A stretch of 64,000 nucleotides of DNA from Deinococcus hopiensis KR-140 (GCF_900176165.1 NZ_FWWU01000009.1:2667001-2731000), one strand, 5' to 3'; shown: positions 1 through 20,990, numbered from the stretch's first letter. The notes: generated by a model not told the origin, from the sequence alone. Made by a program: numbers and translations.

Positions 1-422
1 ATCTCGGGAATGCTGGCGACGATCACCCGCTTGCCTTGGGCGCGCAAGACCTCCACAGGTCGCTCAAAGTCGCCGTCGCCAGTGAGCAGCACGGCCGTAT
101 CGAAGCGGTCCGCCGTGGTCAGCAGGTCCGTCACGATCTCGATGTCGAGGTTCGCCCGGCGGTGGGTGTCTCCATGTTCGTCGGTGCTCTCGCGCAGGGG
201 CCGGGTCCGCACGGTGTAGCCCATGTAGGTCAGCGCATCGATAAAGCGCTTCTGCTTGTCATCCACCTGCATGGGAACCGCCGTGTAGTAAAAGGCGTTG
301 TGCAGCGCACCCAGCCCACCAAAGTGGTCGAGAATCTTGCGGTGGTCGAAGTTCCAGCCCAGGCGCTTGGCGGCGGCGTAGACGTTGGCCCCATCAATAA
401 AAAGTGCGATTCGTTCTGTCAT
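1..422 (-). CDS. NYN-domain (PIN-like) protein, C-terminus cut by window edge
   Basis: The reading frame starts at ATG 422 and runs off the left edge, so about 140 residues are visible. The N-terminus ERIALFIDGANVYAAAKRLG and the later block VLLTGDGDFERPVEVLRAQG are the two conserved acidic motifs of NYN/LabA-type domains. These are PIN-fold proteins, many of which act as metal-dependent RNases. Asp10 and the GDGD aspartates would be the metal ligands. The family is known for RNA turnover roles, but the substrate here cannot be told. It lies downstream of and on the same strand as the DUF309 gene, with its own promoter in between. The C-terminal part is unseen, so fused domains cannot be excluded. 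Confidence 0.85.
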   Translation of the reverse strand, partial: MTERIALFIDGANVYAAAKRLGWNFDHRKILDHFGGLGALHNAFYYTAVPMQVDDKQKRFIDALTYMGYTVRTRPLRESTDEHGDTHRRANLDIEIVTDLLTTADRFDTAVLLTGDGDFERPVEVLRAQGKRVIVASIPE

Positions 423-509
423 GGTGGTGTGTAGACCTCTCGGGCAGGCGGCTCCCGTGCGGGCCAGGCGTCCGGTGCAGACACCCGGGTGCAGAAGCCG
501 TGCGGCTCT

Positions 510-539
510 AGCATACGGTCAAGTTCGTGCCCGCCTCAA
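510..539 (-). promoter_or_regulatory. sigma70-type promoter for the NYN gene
   Basis: On the minus strand, TTGAGG (539-534) and TATGCT (515-510) are 18 bp apart. The -35 overlaps the DUF309 stop codon. Transcription would begin about 80 nt before the NYN ATG, so this mRNA would have a leader, unlike many first genes in the window. Confidence 0.5.
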
Positions 540-886
540 TCGGTCTCCCCTTCATGCCCTGGACCGTGCAACTGGGGCCGCAGCGCCGGGTCGTGCAGCG
601 CCGCCCAGACCTCGGCCCGCAACCGCCGCAGGTCCACTCCCGCGTACACGCCCGGAAGCAGGTCCAGATACCGCCCGGCCTTGTGGTAGTTGCGGGCCGT
701 GAGGCTGCCATGGTGCCAGCGCTTATGCAGCGCGGCGGCAAGCAAAATGAGGGCTTGGAGAAAGCGGCGGTCCTCACCTTCGGCGCGCATCCACGGCCCC
801 TCCCAGGCCTCGTGCGCCTCCCACCACTGCCCGGTGGCAAACAGGGCCGCGCCCGCCTGAACTTCCGCGCCAAAATCACCGCTCAT
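536..886 (-). CDS. DUF309 family protein
   Basis: A 116-residue protein. The block FATGQWWEAHEAWEGPWMRAEGEDRRFLQ is spread over residues 13-42 and includes the DUF309 signature, a helical WEAHE(A/V)WE motif followed by a second helix rich in His (ALHKRWHHGS). DUF309 proteins are small, all-helical, metal-coordinating-looking proteins of unknown function common in Deinococcus-Thermus and Firmicutes. A longer in-frame extension exists, but ATG 886 is chosen because a TACGCT -10 box ends 6 nt upstream of it. The neighbouring thioredoxin gene is divergent. Function cannot be inferred beyond family membership. Confidence 0.8.
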   Translation of the reverse strand: MSGDFGAEVQAGAALFATGQWWEAHEAWEGPWMRAEGEDRRFLQALILLAAALHKRWHHGSLTARNYHKAGRYLDLLPGVYAGVDLRRLRAEVWAALHDPALRPQLHGPGHEGETD

Positions 887-892
887 GTCGGT

Positions 893-898
893 AGCGTA
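893..898 (-). promoter_or_regulatory. -10 box of leaderless DUF309 mRNA
   Basis: TACGCT on the minus strand, separated by 6 nt from the ATG at 886. Transcription would begin at or next to the start codon. Confidence 0.6.
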
Positions 899-981
899 GC
901 GCCCTGGCTGCTCCCAAGCGGCGATGAAAGGCGCGTTAGGAGGCCCCCATCTGCCGCATATCCAGATATGCCCCCGGGGGG

Positions 982-987
982 TATAGT
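982..987 (+). promoter_or_regulatory. -10 box of leaderless trxA mRNA
   Basis: TATAGT, separated by 7 nt from ATG 995. There is no Shine-Dalgarno sequence. An in-frame GTG at 986 lies inside the box and is unlikely to be the start. Confidence 0.65.
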
Positions 988-994
988 GACAGAC

Positions 995-1327
995 ATGAAG
1001 CCTGTGGAACTCACCGACAGCAACTTTCAAACCGAGACTGGCGAGGGCCTGACCCTGGTGGACTTCTGGGCCCCCTGGTGCGGTCCCTGCCGCATCATCG
1101 CGCCCGTCATCGAGGAACTCGCCGGGCAGTACGAGGGCCGCGTCAAGGTCGCCAAGCTCAACGTGGACGACAACCCCGCCGTCTCCGGCCAATTCCGCGT
1201 GATGAGCATCCCCACCATGATTCTGTTCAAGGATGGCCAGCCGGTCGAAGGCATGGTCGGCGCGCAGCCCAAGCGTGCGTTTGAGGCCCTGCTCGACAAG
1301 TACACCTCGCCCGTCGGCGCAAACTGA
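995..1327 (+). CDS. trxA: thioredoxin
   Basis: A 110-residue, single-domain thioredoxin. The active site FWAPWCGPC is intact with Cys29 and Cys32, and the cis-proline loop SIPTMILFKDGQ follows at about residues 70-82. It reduces cytosolic protein disulfides, taking electrons from thioredoxin reductase, which is not in this window. An open frame extends far upstream to about 527. The start is placed at ATG 995 because of normal family length and because a TATAGT box lies 7 nt upstream. It is monocistronic, divergent from the DUF309 gene, and ends at a strong hairpin shared with the convergent hydrolase gene. Confidence 0.95.
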   Translation: MKPVELTDSNFQTETGEGLTLVDFWAPWCGPCRIIAPVIEELAGQYEGRVKVAKLNVDDNPAVSGQFRVMSIPTMILFKDGQPVEGMVGAQPKRAFEALLDKYTSPVGAN

Positions 1328-1343
1328 CCCTTTTCCCCCAGAA

Positions 1344-1374
1344 CCGGGCCGCCCTCCGATGGAGGGCGGCCCGG
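1344..1374. terminator. hairpin between convergent trxA and hydrolase genes
   Basis: A perfect 14-bp inverted repeat (CCGGGCCGCCCTCC and its complement) with a GAT loop. It lacks a long U-run on either strand, so it is probably a bidirectional terminator of weaker intrinsic type. Confidence 0.6.
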
Positions 1375-1388
1375 CTCCGCTTGGTTCT

Positions 1389-1976
1389 TCAGTTCAAGGG
1401 ATACGTCATGCGCGCGATACCGGGCGGCGTCCATGCGTTCACGCACTCCGCGAGCAGCACCTCGCCCTCAGGCCACTCGCCGTGCCCGCTGGCGACGTTG
1501 ATGTGACCCACCTCACCCGCCGTCACGAACTCCGCCTCCCACGCGTCGGCCAATTCCTGCGCCCGCTCAAAGGAGACGTAAGGATCGTTCTCGCTCGCCA
1601 CCACCAGCGCGGGAAAGGGCAGTGGCTGAGTGGGCACGGGAGCCATGGTGAGGATCGCCGGGGCCAGTTCCGCCATGTTCGCCTGTTCGGAATCGGTGGG
1701 ACTGACGAGCAGCGCGCCGCGCACGCGTTCGTGCCCACCGTAGAGCCGCGCCCAGTGAACGATGGTCAGGACTCCGGCAGAATGTCCTGCCAGGATCAGG
1801 GCGCCCGGCGTGGCCTCGATCACCTCCTGAAGCCGCCCGGCCCAACCCTGGGGCGTCGGCGCTTCAGGATCGTCCTGCCGCACCCGCGCGGCGCCGTACT
1901 TGGTGGTCCAGAGTGTCTGCCAGTGTTCCGGCCCGCTCTCACCGAGGCCGGGCACGATCACGAGGGTGGGCGTCAT
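1389..1976 (-). CDS. RBBP9/YdeN-type alpha/beta serine hydrolase
   Basis: A 195-residue small alpha/beta hydrolase. It has the short N-terminal strand TPTLVIVPGLGESGPEHWQ, the nucleophile elbow ILAGHSAGV, the acid region VVASENDPYVS and the terminal histidine region EVGHINVASGHGEWPEG. This combination of a GPEHWQ loop and GHS elbow is typical of the RBBP9/YdeN (DUF1749-like) family of cytosolic serine hydrolases. Substrates are generally unknown. An alternative ATG at 1988 exists, but ATG 1976 lies 7 nt from a TATGCT -10 box and gives the usual N-terminus. It is convergent with trxA. Confidence 0.88.
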   Translation of the reverse strand: MTPTLVIVPGLGESGPEHWQTLWTTKYGAARVRQDDPEAPTPQGWAGRLQEVIEATPGALILAGHSAGVLTIVHWARLYGGHERVRGALLVSPTDSEQANMAELAPAILTMAPVPTQPLPFPALVVASENDPYVSFERAQELADAWEAEFVTAGEVGHINVASGHGEWPEGEVLLAECVNAWTPPGIARMTYPLN

Positions 1977-1983
1977 GGAAAAC

Positions 1984-1989
1984 AGCATA
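1984..1989 (-). promoter_or_regulatory. -10 box of leaderless hydrolase mRNA
   Basis: TATGCT on the minus strand, 7 nt before the ATG at 1976. It overlaps the alternative upstream ATG (1988), which argues against that start. Confidence 0.6.
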
Positions 1990-2239
1990 GGGCAGCTTCC
2001 ACGCCAGAACGCGGATGGCTGTCTGTATTCCCGGCCCTGAGGTGGCGGGGGGTAAAACGCCGAATTCGCCGCTCTCCGCCTTGCGTGAGGGAGGCTCAAC
2101 GCCTTTTTCCGGCGCGGGCAAATAAGACCCCCCGGGACAGAGTTACGGACCTCGGATGGGATACGGGCCGCATCAGCTTGGCCGGGCAACGGCGAGCCCA
2201 GTGTGCTGGCGCGGGGGAGGCCGCCAAGCGTTGCGCCGC
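1990..2239. other. gene-poor stretch, nothing recognised
   Basis: No convincing coding frame, RNA gene or strong hairpin was seen. The open frames here are unsupported extensions of flanking genes. Confidence 0.5.
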
Positions 2240-2385
2240 CAGTTCAGCGCCCTGGCGCATGTGTCAAAGTGCGGACTTCTTTTTAACAGCGCCCGGCGGG
2301 CGAACTCGAATCCGCGTGGAGGCGAATGGGGAGCCGTGAGGGGTACCCTTCCAGGCCCGGCGCCATTCGGGCAACTGCGCTGTAG
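2240..2385 (-). repeat. dispersed intergenic repeat, copy 1
   Basis: The minus-strand sequence of this segment matches the plus-strand sequence at 61412-61545 over roughly 130-140 bases with small gaps. Shared blocks, in order, are CGAATGGC, TGGAAGGG, CCCTCACGGC, AGTTCGC, CCGGGC and AAAAAGAAGTCC, then GACAC.TGC. The frame is broken differently in the two copies, so it looks non-coding. It adjoins a decayed gene. Confidence 0.7.
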
Positions 2386-2439
2386 GCCGGCTGGCCCCTC
2401 CCCCGCGTAGGCCTGCAGCCAGCCTTCCCAGTTGCCGCC

Positions 2440-2833
2440 CACCCGCTCGCTCCGCCCTCACGGAGGCGAGGTGGCCCGGGGCCATCGCCCGTGCCAGAGG
2501 CAAAGGCAACGAGGCCTCCAGCACCTTCCCCCACCCGCCCCGTGCGGCGAGCCATTTCTGCGTCAGGCGAAGGGCCGAATCTGTGGCCCGGCCAGATCGG
2601 GCGGCCGGCAACTGCAAGTCCACCTCAGCCACCCGCTTCGTAAAATCCAACCGCGCCGATCCCCATGATGCTGGATACCCGAAATGTCTGACCCCCGCCC
2701 GCGAGGGAACCTCCGCCAGGATCCGGGTGGCGCGCACCTCTGCTTTGGCCTTCAGCACGCTGGCGCAGTGAACCGGCGTGTCCACGTCCACGCCGGTCAG
2801 GGCGTCCACTCCGCCCGTGACCAGCACCCGCAT
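2440..2833 (-). pseudogene. remnant of NAD(P)-binding (NmrA/SDR-like) protein
   Basis: The frame from ATG 2833 begins MRVLVTGG, a Rossmann nucleotide-binding start. It then jumps directly to DVDTPVHCASVLKAKAEV, and on to TRILAEVPSRAGVRHFGYP and a ...RLDFTKRVAEV stretch. In intact atypical SDR/NmrA proteins these correspond to the D(x)VVHCAS strand, the GTR..LEAARRAGVRH segment and the YxxxK region. About 50 residues between the GxxGxxG region and the HCAS block are missing, the catalytic YxxxK is not preserved, and the remaining frame degenerates. It is read as a pseudogene with an internal deletion. The assignment rests on pattern similarity only. Confidence 0.5.
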
Positions 2834-2930
2834 CTCTGCCTGCCCAAAGAGGGCGCCGTGCAGCGGGAGGCTGGCGGAGGCGGGGCGACGAACGTCAGGG
2901 CGGCCCATGGGCGCAAGGGCAGCCGCAACA

Positions 2931-2957
2931 AAAGAAAAACCCCGCCGAAGCGGGGTT
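2931..2957 (-). terminator. rho-independent terminator after rplQ
   Basis: On the minus strand, AACCCCGC-TTCG-GCGGGGTT is followed by TTTTTC. It closes the alpha operon. Confidence 0.85.
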
Positions 2958-2974
2958 GGGGTACGCGCCTGAGA

Positions 2975-3325
<351 letters not shown>

Positions 3326-3370
3326 GGGAATCTCCTTGAAAAACAGGCGGAGCGGCGTCCGCCTGGAAAG

Positions 3371-4360
<990 letters not shown>

Positions 4361-4368
4361 TGCCTCCG

Positions 4369-4989
<621 letters not shown>

Positions 4990-5127
4990 GTCTTGATTCT
5001 CCTTGCGGCGTGCCTGTCAGGCATCACCGGGTCTGGCGGTCCTCTGGTGCCCGTCTCCTCGCCGGTGGTACGGCTTTCTCACGGCATACGAGGCGGAGGC
5101 GGGGCAGGTGGACCGCTGCAGTGCGCT

Positions 5128-5907
<780 letters not shown>

Positions 5908-5909
5908 GC

Positions 5910-6043
<134 letters not shown>

Positions 6044-6143
6044 TACCTCGTTCCGCCCATCATGACGGCGTGCTCGGCAGCGCTCGACCCCCCTTGGGCT
6101 TCTCTCGCCTCGGGGAATCTGTTGGGTACTTCCGCCCTTGCGG

Positions 6144-6397
<254 letters not shown>

Positions 6398-6468
6398 CCA
6401 CGCAACCTCCAGGCCTGATACAAGCCAAAGAGGAAGGTATCATGGGGTGAGGGCGCGAGGCAAGGGGG

Positions 6469-7011
6469 TCAGGCCGAACCGCCTTCTTCTCCGCGCAGAA
6501 CTGCTTGCCAGAACGCCAGACTGGCGCGTTCGTACAGCAGTCCCATGCCCAGCGGTTCCCGCTGCACCTCCTCCAGAGCGTGGCCGCCCGGACCCGAAGC
6601 CAGGCGCTCGTACTCCGCGAGCCGCACCTGATGGAGAGACAGCTGCTCGGATGCCAGGGCCTGCCGTACCCCCGGCGGTCCCTGCGACACGAAAAAGAGC
6701 TTGAGGAGGCCGGGGTCCCGCAGCTCCACTCCTCCCGCTGGTGCCTGAAGCCACGCTTCGAGCGCCTCCCTTCCAGCGTCCGTAAGGGCGTAGGTACGCC
6801 TGCGCCGTCCTCCCTCCTCCTGCGTTTCCGTGAGCAGGCCGAGGGCTGTGAGGCGCTGCGGCTCGGCATACAGCTGCGAACGGGGAAAACTCCAGAAGTA
6901 TCCCACTGAACCGTCCACCTCCCGCTTGAGGTCATAGGAGGTGGAGGGGCCGCATTGGGCGAGTACTCCCAGCACGATAAACGAGGCCGGGCCGAGACTT
7001 GCATCGGACAT
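6469..7011 (-). CDS. PadR family transcriptional regulator
   Basis: A 180-residue PadR protein. The N-terminal winged helix at about residues 5-85 (FIVLGVLAQCGPSTSYDLKREV, then SFPRSQLYAEPQRLTALGLL and GRRRRTYALTDAGREAL) is followed by a C-terminal helical dimerisation domain (Vir_act_alpha_C-like). It is a ligand- or stress-responsive repressor by family analogy. ATG 7011 lies 6 nt from a TACACT -10 box. The divergent DUF4188 gene is the likely target, since a TCCATT...AATGGA inverted repeat lies between the two genes. The pair interrupts the normally contiguous adk-infA order. Confidence 0.9.
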   Translation of the reverse strand: MSDASLGPASFIVLGVLAQCGPSTSYDLKREVDGSVGYFWSFPRSQLYAEPQRLTALGLLTETQEEGGRRRRTYALTDAGREALEAWLQAPAGGVELRDPGLLKLFFVSQGPPGVRQALASEQLSLHQVRLAEYERLASGPGGHALEEVQREPLGMGLLYERASLAFWQAVLRGEEGGSA

Positions 7012-7017
7012 AACGGA

Positions 7018-7023
7018 AGTGTA
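7018..7023 (-). promoter_or_regulatory. -10 box of leaderless padR mRNA
   Basis: TACACT on the minus strand, 6 nt before ATG 7011. Confidence 0.6.
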
Positions 7024-7039
7024 CGCTCTTTTCAGACCG

Positions 7040-7062
7040 TCCATTCTGGACCATTCAATGGA
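7040..7062. promoter_or_regulatory. candidate PadR operator
   Basis: A perfect 6-bp inverted repeat TCCATT and AATGGA with an 11-nt spacer in the padR/DUF4188 intergenic region. The flanks (ACCG ... GACGGT) extend the symmetry imperfectly. A further TCCAATGGA lies at 7091-7099 inside the start of the DUF4188 gene. Confidence 0.4.
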
Positions 7063-7081
7063 GACGGTAGGGAGGCAGGAG

Positions 7082-7543
7082 ATGGCTCTTTCCAATGGAC
7101 GTATGGCCGCTGAACTTGAGGGGGACTTTGTGGTGTTCGTGATTGGGATGCGGGTCAACCAGCCCTTGAAGGTGAGGGCGTGGTTGCCCGTTGTTCGGGC
7201 GATGCCAAGTATGGTCCGGGAGTTGCAGGCGCAACCCGAACTGGGTTTGCTGGGCTCGCAATTTTACGGCCTGACGCAGATTCAGTACTGGCGCAGTATG
7301 GAACACTTGCACCGTTACGCCAGGTCCCGGGAACACGCGCACCTGCCTGCGTGGCGGGCTTTCAATCAGAACGCCCGGGCAGCGGGCAATGCTGTGGGTA
7401 TATGGCACGAGACGTACCAGGTGGCGGCCGGAGCTTACGAGACGGTGTACGTGAACATGCCTCCCACGGGGTTGGGACGAGCGGGAACGCTGGTACCCGC
7501 TACGGGCTACCGGCAGACGGCGCAGGGAAGGCTGGCGGGATAG
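7082..7543 (+). CDS. DUF4188 domain protein (monooxygenase-like fold)
   Basis: A 153-residue protein. MRVNQPLKVRAWLPVV, QYWRSMEHLHRYA and PAWRAFNQNARA...VGIWHETYQV...ETVYVNMPPTGLG are the conserved blocks of DUF4188. These are small proteins related to dimeric alpha/beta-barrel (heme-degrading/ABM-type) enzymes. Activity is not established for the family. ATG 7082 has GGGAGG ending 6 nt upstream, so this gene uses a Shine-Dalgarno sequence, unlike its divergent neighbour. DUF4188 genes are often beside PadR-type regulators, which supports repression by the neighbour. Confidence 0.85.
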   Translation: MALSNGRMAAELEGDFVVFVIGMRVNQPLKVRAWLPVVRAMPSMVRELQAQPELGLLGSQFYGLTQIQYWRSMEHLHRYARSREHAHLPAWRAFNQNARAAGNAVGIWHETYQVAAGAYETVYVNMPPTGLGRAGTLVPATGYRQTAQGRLAG

Positions 7544-7616
7544 CCCATATCCTGAATGGGGGGACGGGAGGAAGGGCTTTCCTACCGGACCAGTACCCTC
7601 AAGGCCACATCAAGAG

Positions 7617-7658
7617 GAAGCTGCCCCATTCCTATCCGGAAGGAGGCAGCTTCTTTCC
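7617..7658. terminator. terminator between DUF4188 gene and adk
   Basis: GAAGCTGCC (7617-7625) pairs with GGCAGCTTC (7645-7653). A pyrimidine run (TTTCC) follows on the plus strand. It probably serves both convergent genes. Confidence 0.65.
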
Positions 7659-7672
7659 TGTTGTCCGCCGCC

Positions 7673-8266
7673 TTAACCCAGCGCCTGCCGGATGCGGGCA
7701 TACACCTCGTCCATGGTGCCCACACCGTCTACCTGACGCAGGTGGCCACGCGCCGCGTAGTAGTCAATCAAGGGCTGGGTCTGCTCGCGGTACACCTGCT
7801 GGCGCCTGCGGGCCACCTCCTCGGTGTCGTCGCTGCGCACGGCCTCGCCGCGTGCCGCCGCCTGCCGTCCGCGCTCCACGATGCGTTCGATCAGCAGCTC
7901 GTCGGGCACTTCCAGCAGGGGGGCCGCCGTTACGGGAGCGCCCAATTCTTCAAGCAGCATATCCAGGGCCTGGGCCTGGGCGCCCGTTCGGGGAAACCCA
8001 TCGAAAATCACCCGGACCGGCTCCATCTCTGCCAGATAGGCGCGAATCAGGGCGATGAGAATATCGTCGGGCACGAGCTGACCCGCGTCCAGGAGAGGCC
8101 TGACCCGCTGTCCCAATTCAGTTTCCCGGGCGACGTGGTCGCGCAGAATGTCACCGGTGCTGATCTTGGTCAGTCCCTCCTCGCGGGCGAGGCGCTCGGC
8201 CTGCGTGCCCTTGCCCGCGCCGGGCGGACCGAGAAAAATCACGACTTTGTTCCTGGGTTGAGTCAT
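7673..8266 (-). CDS. adk: adenylate kinase (short-LID form)
   Basis: A 197-residue adenylate kinase, catalysing ATP + AMP = 2 ADP. Walker A GPPGAGKGTQ is at residues 13-22, the AMP-binding ISTGDILR follows, and DGFPRT is at about residues 91-96. No four-cysteine zinc LID is present: the LID region (GRQAAARGEAVRSDD) is short, as in other Deinococcus-Thermus adenylate kinases. ATG 8266 has GGAGG five nt upstream. It follows secY after a terminator-like hairpin, so it probably has its own promoter. The usual map gene does not follow. Confidence 0.96.
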   Translation of the reverse strand: MTQPRNKVVIFLGPPGAGKGTQAERLAREEGLTKISTGDILRDHVARETELGQRVRPLLDAGQLVPDDILIALIRAYLAEMEPVRVIFDGFPRTGAQAQALDMLLEELGAPVTAAPLLEVPDELLIERIVERGRQAAARGEAVRSDDTEEVARRRQQVYREQTQPLIDYYAARGHLRQVDGVGTMDEVYARIRQALG

Positions 8267-8288
8267 TGGAGCCTCCTCTAGGGTGTAC

Positions 8289-8294
8289 AGCATA
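8289..8294 (-). promoter_or_regulatory. possible -10 box for adk
   Basis: TATGCT on the minus strand about 23 nt before the adk ATG. No good -35 was seen at 17-18 bp. The preceding secY terminator makes a separate promoter plausible. Confidence 0.3.
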
Positions 8295-8365
8295 GGGTCG
8301 GGCATGAACAGCGGCACGGCCCTGTTTGTTCCTGGTGGGGTGACGTACGCGCCCACCGAAAACCG

Positions 8366-8393
8366 AAAAACCGCCCACCCCAGGGGCGAGCGG
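8366..8393 (-). terminator. terminator after secY
   Basis: On the minus strand, CCGCTCGCCCC pairs with GGGGTGGGCGG (two G-U pairs in RNA) and is followed by TTTTTCGG. It separates secY from adk. Confidence 0.6.
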
Positions 8394-8408
8394 TTGGAAG
8401 AAAAGCCT

Positions 8409-9737
<1,329 letters not shown>

Positions 9738-9738
9738 G

Positions 9739-11806
<2,068 letters not shown>

Positions 11807-11880
11807 CTTGTCCTCCTTCGTTCCTTAAGTCGGAGCGCCCTGTGGGTTCCGAGGTCAGGTCTAACGTCGTTGCGCCCCTC

Positions 11881-12282
11881 TTACCAGAGGACGCAGATGA
11901 CTTCGCCGCCGACGCCCTGTTTGCGGGCTTCGCGGTCGGGCAGCAGGCCCTTGCTCGTCGAGACCACGGCGAGGCCCAGGCCCCGCTGGATGCGGGGCAG
12001 GTTCTCGGCGCTGACGTACGCGCGGCGGCCGGGGCGGCTGATGCGCTCAATGTGCTTGATGACCTGCTCACGCTTGGCCCCGTACTTCAGGGTGACGCGC
12101 AGCACGTCGAACTTCTGGCCTTCAGGACGGGTACGCTCCACGCTCTGCACGTAGCCTTCCTGCACCAGCAGGCGGGCGAGCTGCTCCTTGAAGTTGGAGG
12201 CCGGGATGTCCACGGTCTCCTTGTGGGTGCGCGTCGCGTTGCGGATACGCGTGAGCATGTCGGCGATGGGATCACTCAGCAT
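11881..12282 (-). CDS. rpsH: 30S ribosomal protein S8
   Basis: A 133-residue S8 (MLSDPIADMLTRIRNATRTH start; C-terminal STSKGLLPDREARKQGVGGEVICVLW motif). It binds 16S helix 21. In E. coli S8 represses the spc operon by binding an mRNA mimic of that helix. Here a 200-nt structured gap lies just upstream, which breaks an otherwise tight operon. Confidence 0.97.
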   Translation of the reverse strand: MLSDPIADMLTRIRNATRTHKETVDIPASNFKEQLARLLVQEGYVQSVERTRPEGQKFDVLRVTLKYGAKREQVIKHIERISRPGRRAYVSAENLPRIQRGLGLAVVSTSKGLLPDREARKQGVGGEVICVLW

Positions 12283-12482
12283 GGGTCTCCTCCGGGAGCA
12301 CGTCCCTGCACGCAGCAGGGGCCCCTGGCGGGGGGGAAGCGAGGCGCATGGGCCCGCTTCCCGAGTCTTCCCTTGAGAATATGGTCTCGCCCAGCTTCGG
12401 ACGAGCGCTTCTTCTGTTGGGTCCTAATCCCTGATCCGGACGATCACCCCTCAAAGCGGAGAGGTTCGTATCCGGGGGGCAC
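12283..12482 (-). promoter_or_regulatory. 200-nt structured spacer upstream of rpsH
   Basis: In a cluster where most junctions are under 15 nt, this gap stands out. On the transcribed strand it can form GGGAAGCG...CGCTTCCC (12334-12362) and a CCTGC-TGCGT-GCAGG hairpin nearer the gene. GGAGGAG precedes the rpsH ATG. No promoter with both boxes was found. A ribosomal-protein leader or a processing site is possible. Confidence 0.35.
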
Positions 12483-12668
<186 letters not shown>

Positions 12669-12677
12669 AACGCTTCC

Positions 12678-13217
<540 letters not shown>

Positions 13218-13273
13218 GTTGCCTCTCTTCGGGCGGACGGGTCGCCCGGGTTCACGCCTCGCGTGCCCCTGAA

Positions 13274-14021
<748 letters not shown>

Positions 14022-14025
<4 letters not shown>

Positions 14026-14302
14026 TGTTGACCGCCTTCGGTCTCCACAGCCGTCGTCTCGATGCCGCGGGGACGCTCGATGAGCTTGGTGACCTTCCAG
14101 GTCTTGGTCTTGCTGATCGGGCGCACCGCGATGATCTCCACGCGGTCACCGATCTTGTACTCGTTCGTCTCGTCGTGGGCCGCGTACTTTTGGCTGCGGG
14201 TCACGACCTTACCGTAAAGGGGGTGCATGAAGCGGCGCTCGACCTTGACGCTGACCGTCTTGTCGGCCTTGTCGCTTACCACGACGCCCGTGAAGGTCTT
14301 TT

Positions 14303-14306
<4 letters not shown>
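14022..14306 (-). CDS. rpsQ: 30S ribosomal protein S17
   Basis: A 94-residue OB-fold S17: KKTFTGVVVSDKADKTVSVKV, HPLYGKVVTRSQKYAAHDE, IGDRVEIIAVRPISKTKTW. It binds 16S h7/h11 early in assembly. It has four-base overlaps with rpmC and rplN. Confidence 0.97.
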
Positions 14307-16401
<2,095 letters not shown>

Positions 16402-16414
16402 TCTTCTCCCCTCC

Positions 16415-19113
<2,699 letters not shown>

Positions 19114-19118
19114 TTGTA

Positions 19119-20339
<1,221 letters not shown>

Positions 20340-20391
20340 ATGTCTCCTCCAAGCGGTGGGCACGGCGAAAAAACCCTTTGATCGGGCTTTT

Positions 20392-20422
20392 GCGGGTGAT
20401 CCCACATTGGGTTGATTCCCGC
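20392..20422 (-). promoter_or_regulatory. hairpin in the tuf leader
   Basis: On the minus strand, GCGGG...CCCGC encloses a nested CCCA-ATG-TGGG stem. It lies about 60 nt before the tuf ATG, within the predicted leader. It could be an attenuation or stability element; no U-run follows directly. Confidence 0.4.
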
Positions 20423-20503
20423 CAGGGCAGTGTCCCCGCCAAGCTGGCACGTTGCGCGGAAGTTCAGCTCAAGGCCGTAAAGCTCCCGGCGCACCGACTT
20501 GCT

Positions 20504-20532
20504 AAGGTATCAGGAAGGAAGGCGGGGATCAA
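20504..20532 (-). promoter_or_regulatory. promoter of tuf-S10 operon
   Basis: On the minus strand, TTGATC (20532-20527), 17 bp, then TACCTT (20509-20504). The mRNA would carry a leader of about 160 nt before the tuf ATG. Confidence 0.6.
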
Positions 20533-20554
20533 CCCCCGGGGAGCTGTAGGCCTG

Positions 20555-20983
20555 TTACCGCTGCGTATACGCCTGCACCTCGCGGTCAAAAGCGCCGATC
20601 AACATCACAACGCCCAGCACCGTTCCCAGCGGAAACGCCAGCAGGCTGAGCACGGCGATGACCATGCTGGCCACCCGGCCCCAGGCGCGGCCTTCCAGCA
20701 CCCCGCGGCGGGTGAAGTACAGCAGCAAGATGATGCCCGAAAGCAGAACGAAGGAGGTCCAGAGCACGACGGTGATCTGCTCGGCATCCAGGGGAGCGAT
20801 GGCCTGACCAGTGGCCTGTCCCATATCGGCCAGCAGGGTATTGACGCTGTCTCCCAAGAAGGGGAGTGTCAGCAGGGAAAGGGCGTTGTAAAAGAGGCTG
20901 ATCAGCAGCGGCACCGTGACAAAAGCCAGGCGCGGCGGCCTCGGTCCATTGGGCAGAGATTTCTGAGAGAGCGGGGAATCCAT
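20555..20983 (-). CDS. small integral membrane protein, unknown function
   Basis: A 142-residue protein with three to four predicted membrane segments: LAFVTVPLLISLFYNALSLLTL (about 20-41), ITVVLWTSFVLLSGIILLLYF (about 72-92), and VASMVIAVLSLLAFPLGTVLGVVMLIGAF near the C-terminus. No family was recognised. ATG 20983 is 7 nt from a TACTCT -10 box, so the mRNA is probably leaderless and independent of fusA, which ends at a terminator just upstream. It separates the str operon from tuf. Confidence 0.75.
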   Translation of the reverse strand: MDSPLSQKSLPNGPRPPRLAFVTVPLLISLFYNALSLLTLPFLGDSVNTLLADMGQATGQAIAPLDAEQITVVLWTSFVLLSGIILLLYFTRRGVLEGRAWGRVASMVIAVLSLLAFPLGTVLGVVMLIGAFDREVQAYTQR

Positions 20984-20990
20984 ACGGTGT

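Noticed and set aside
508..879. Long minus-strand frame (123 codons) over the DUF309 gene
   Set aside because: It is out of frame with the DUF309 coding sequence and has the Arg/Pro/Cys-rich composition of a shadow frame in GC-rich DNA.
1027..1446. Minus-strand frame across trxA
   Set aside because: Shadow of the well-supported thioredoxin gene.
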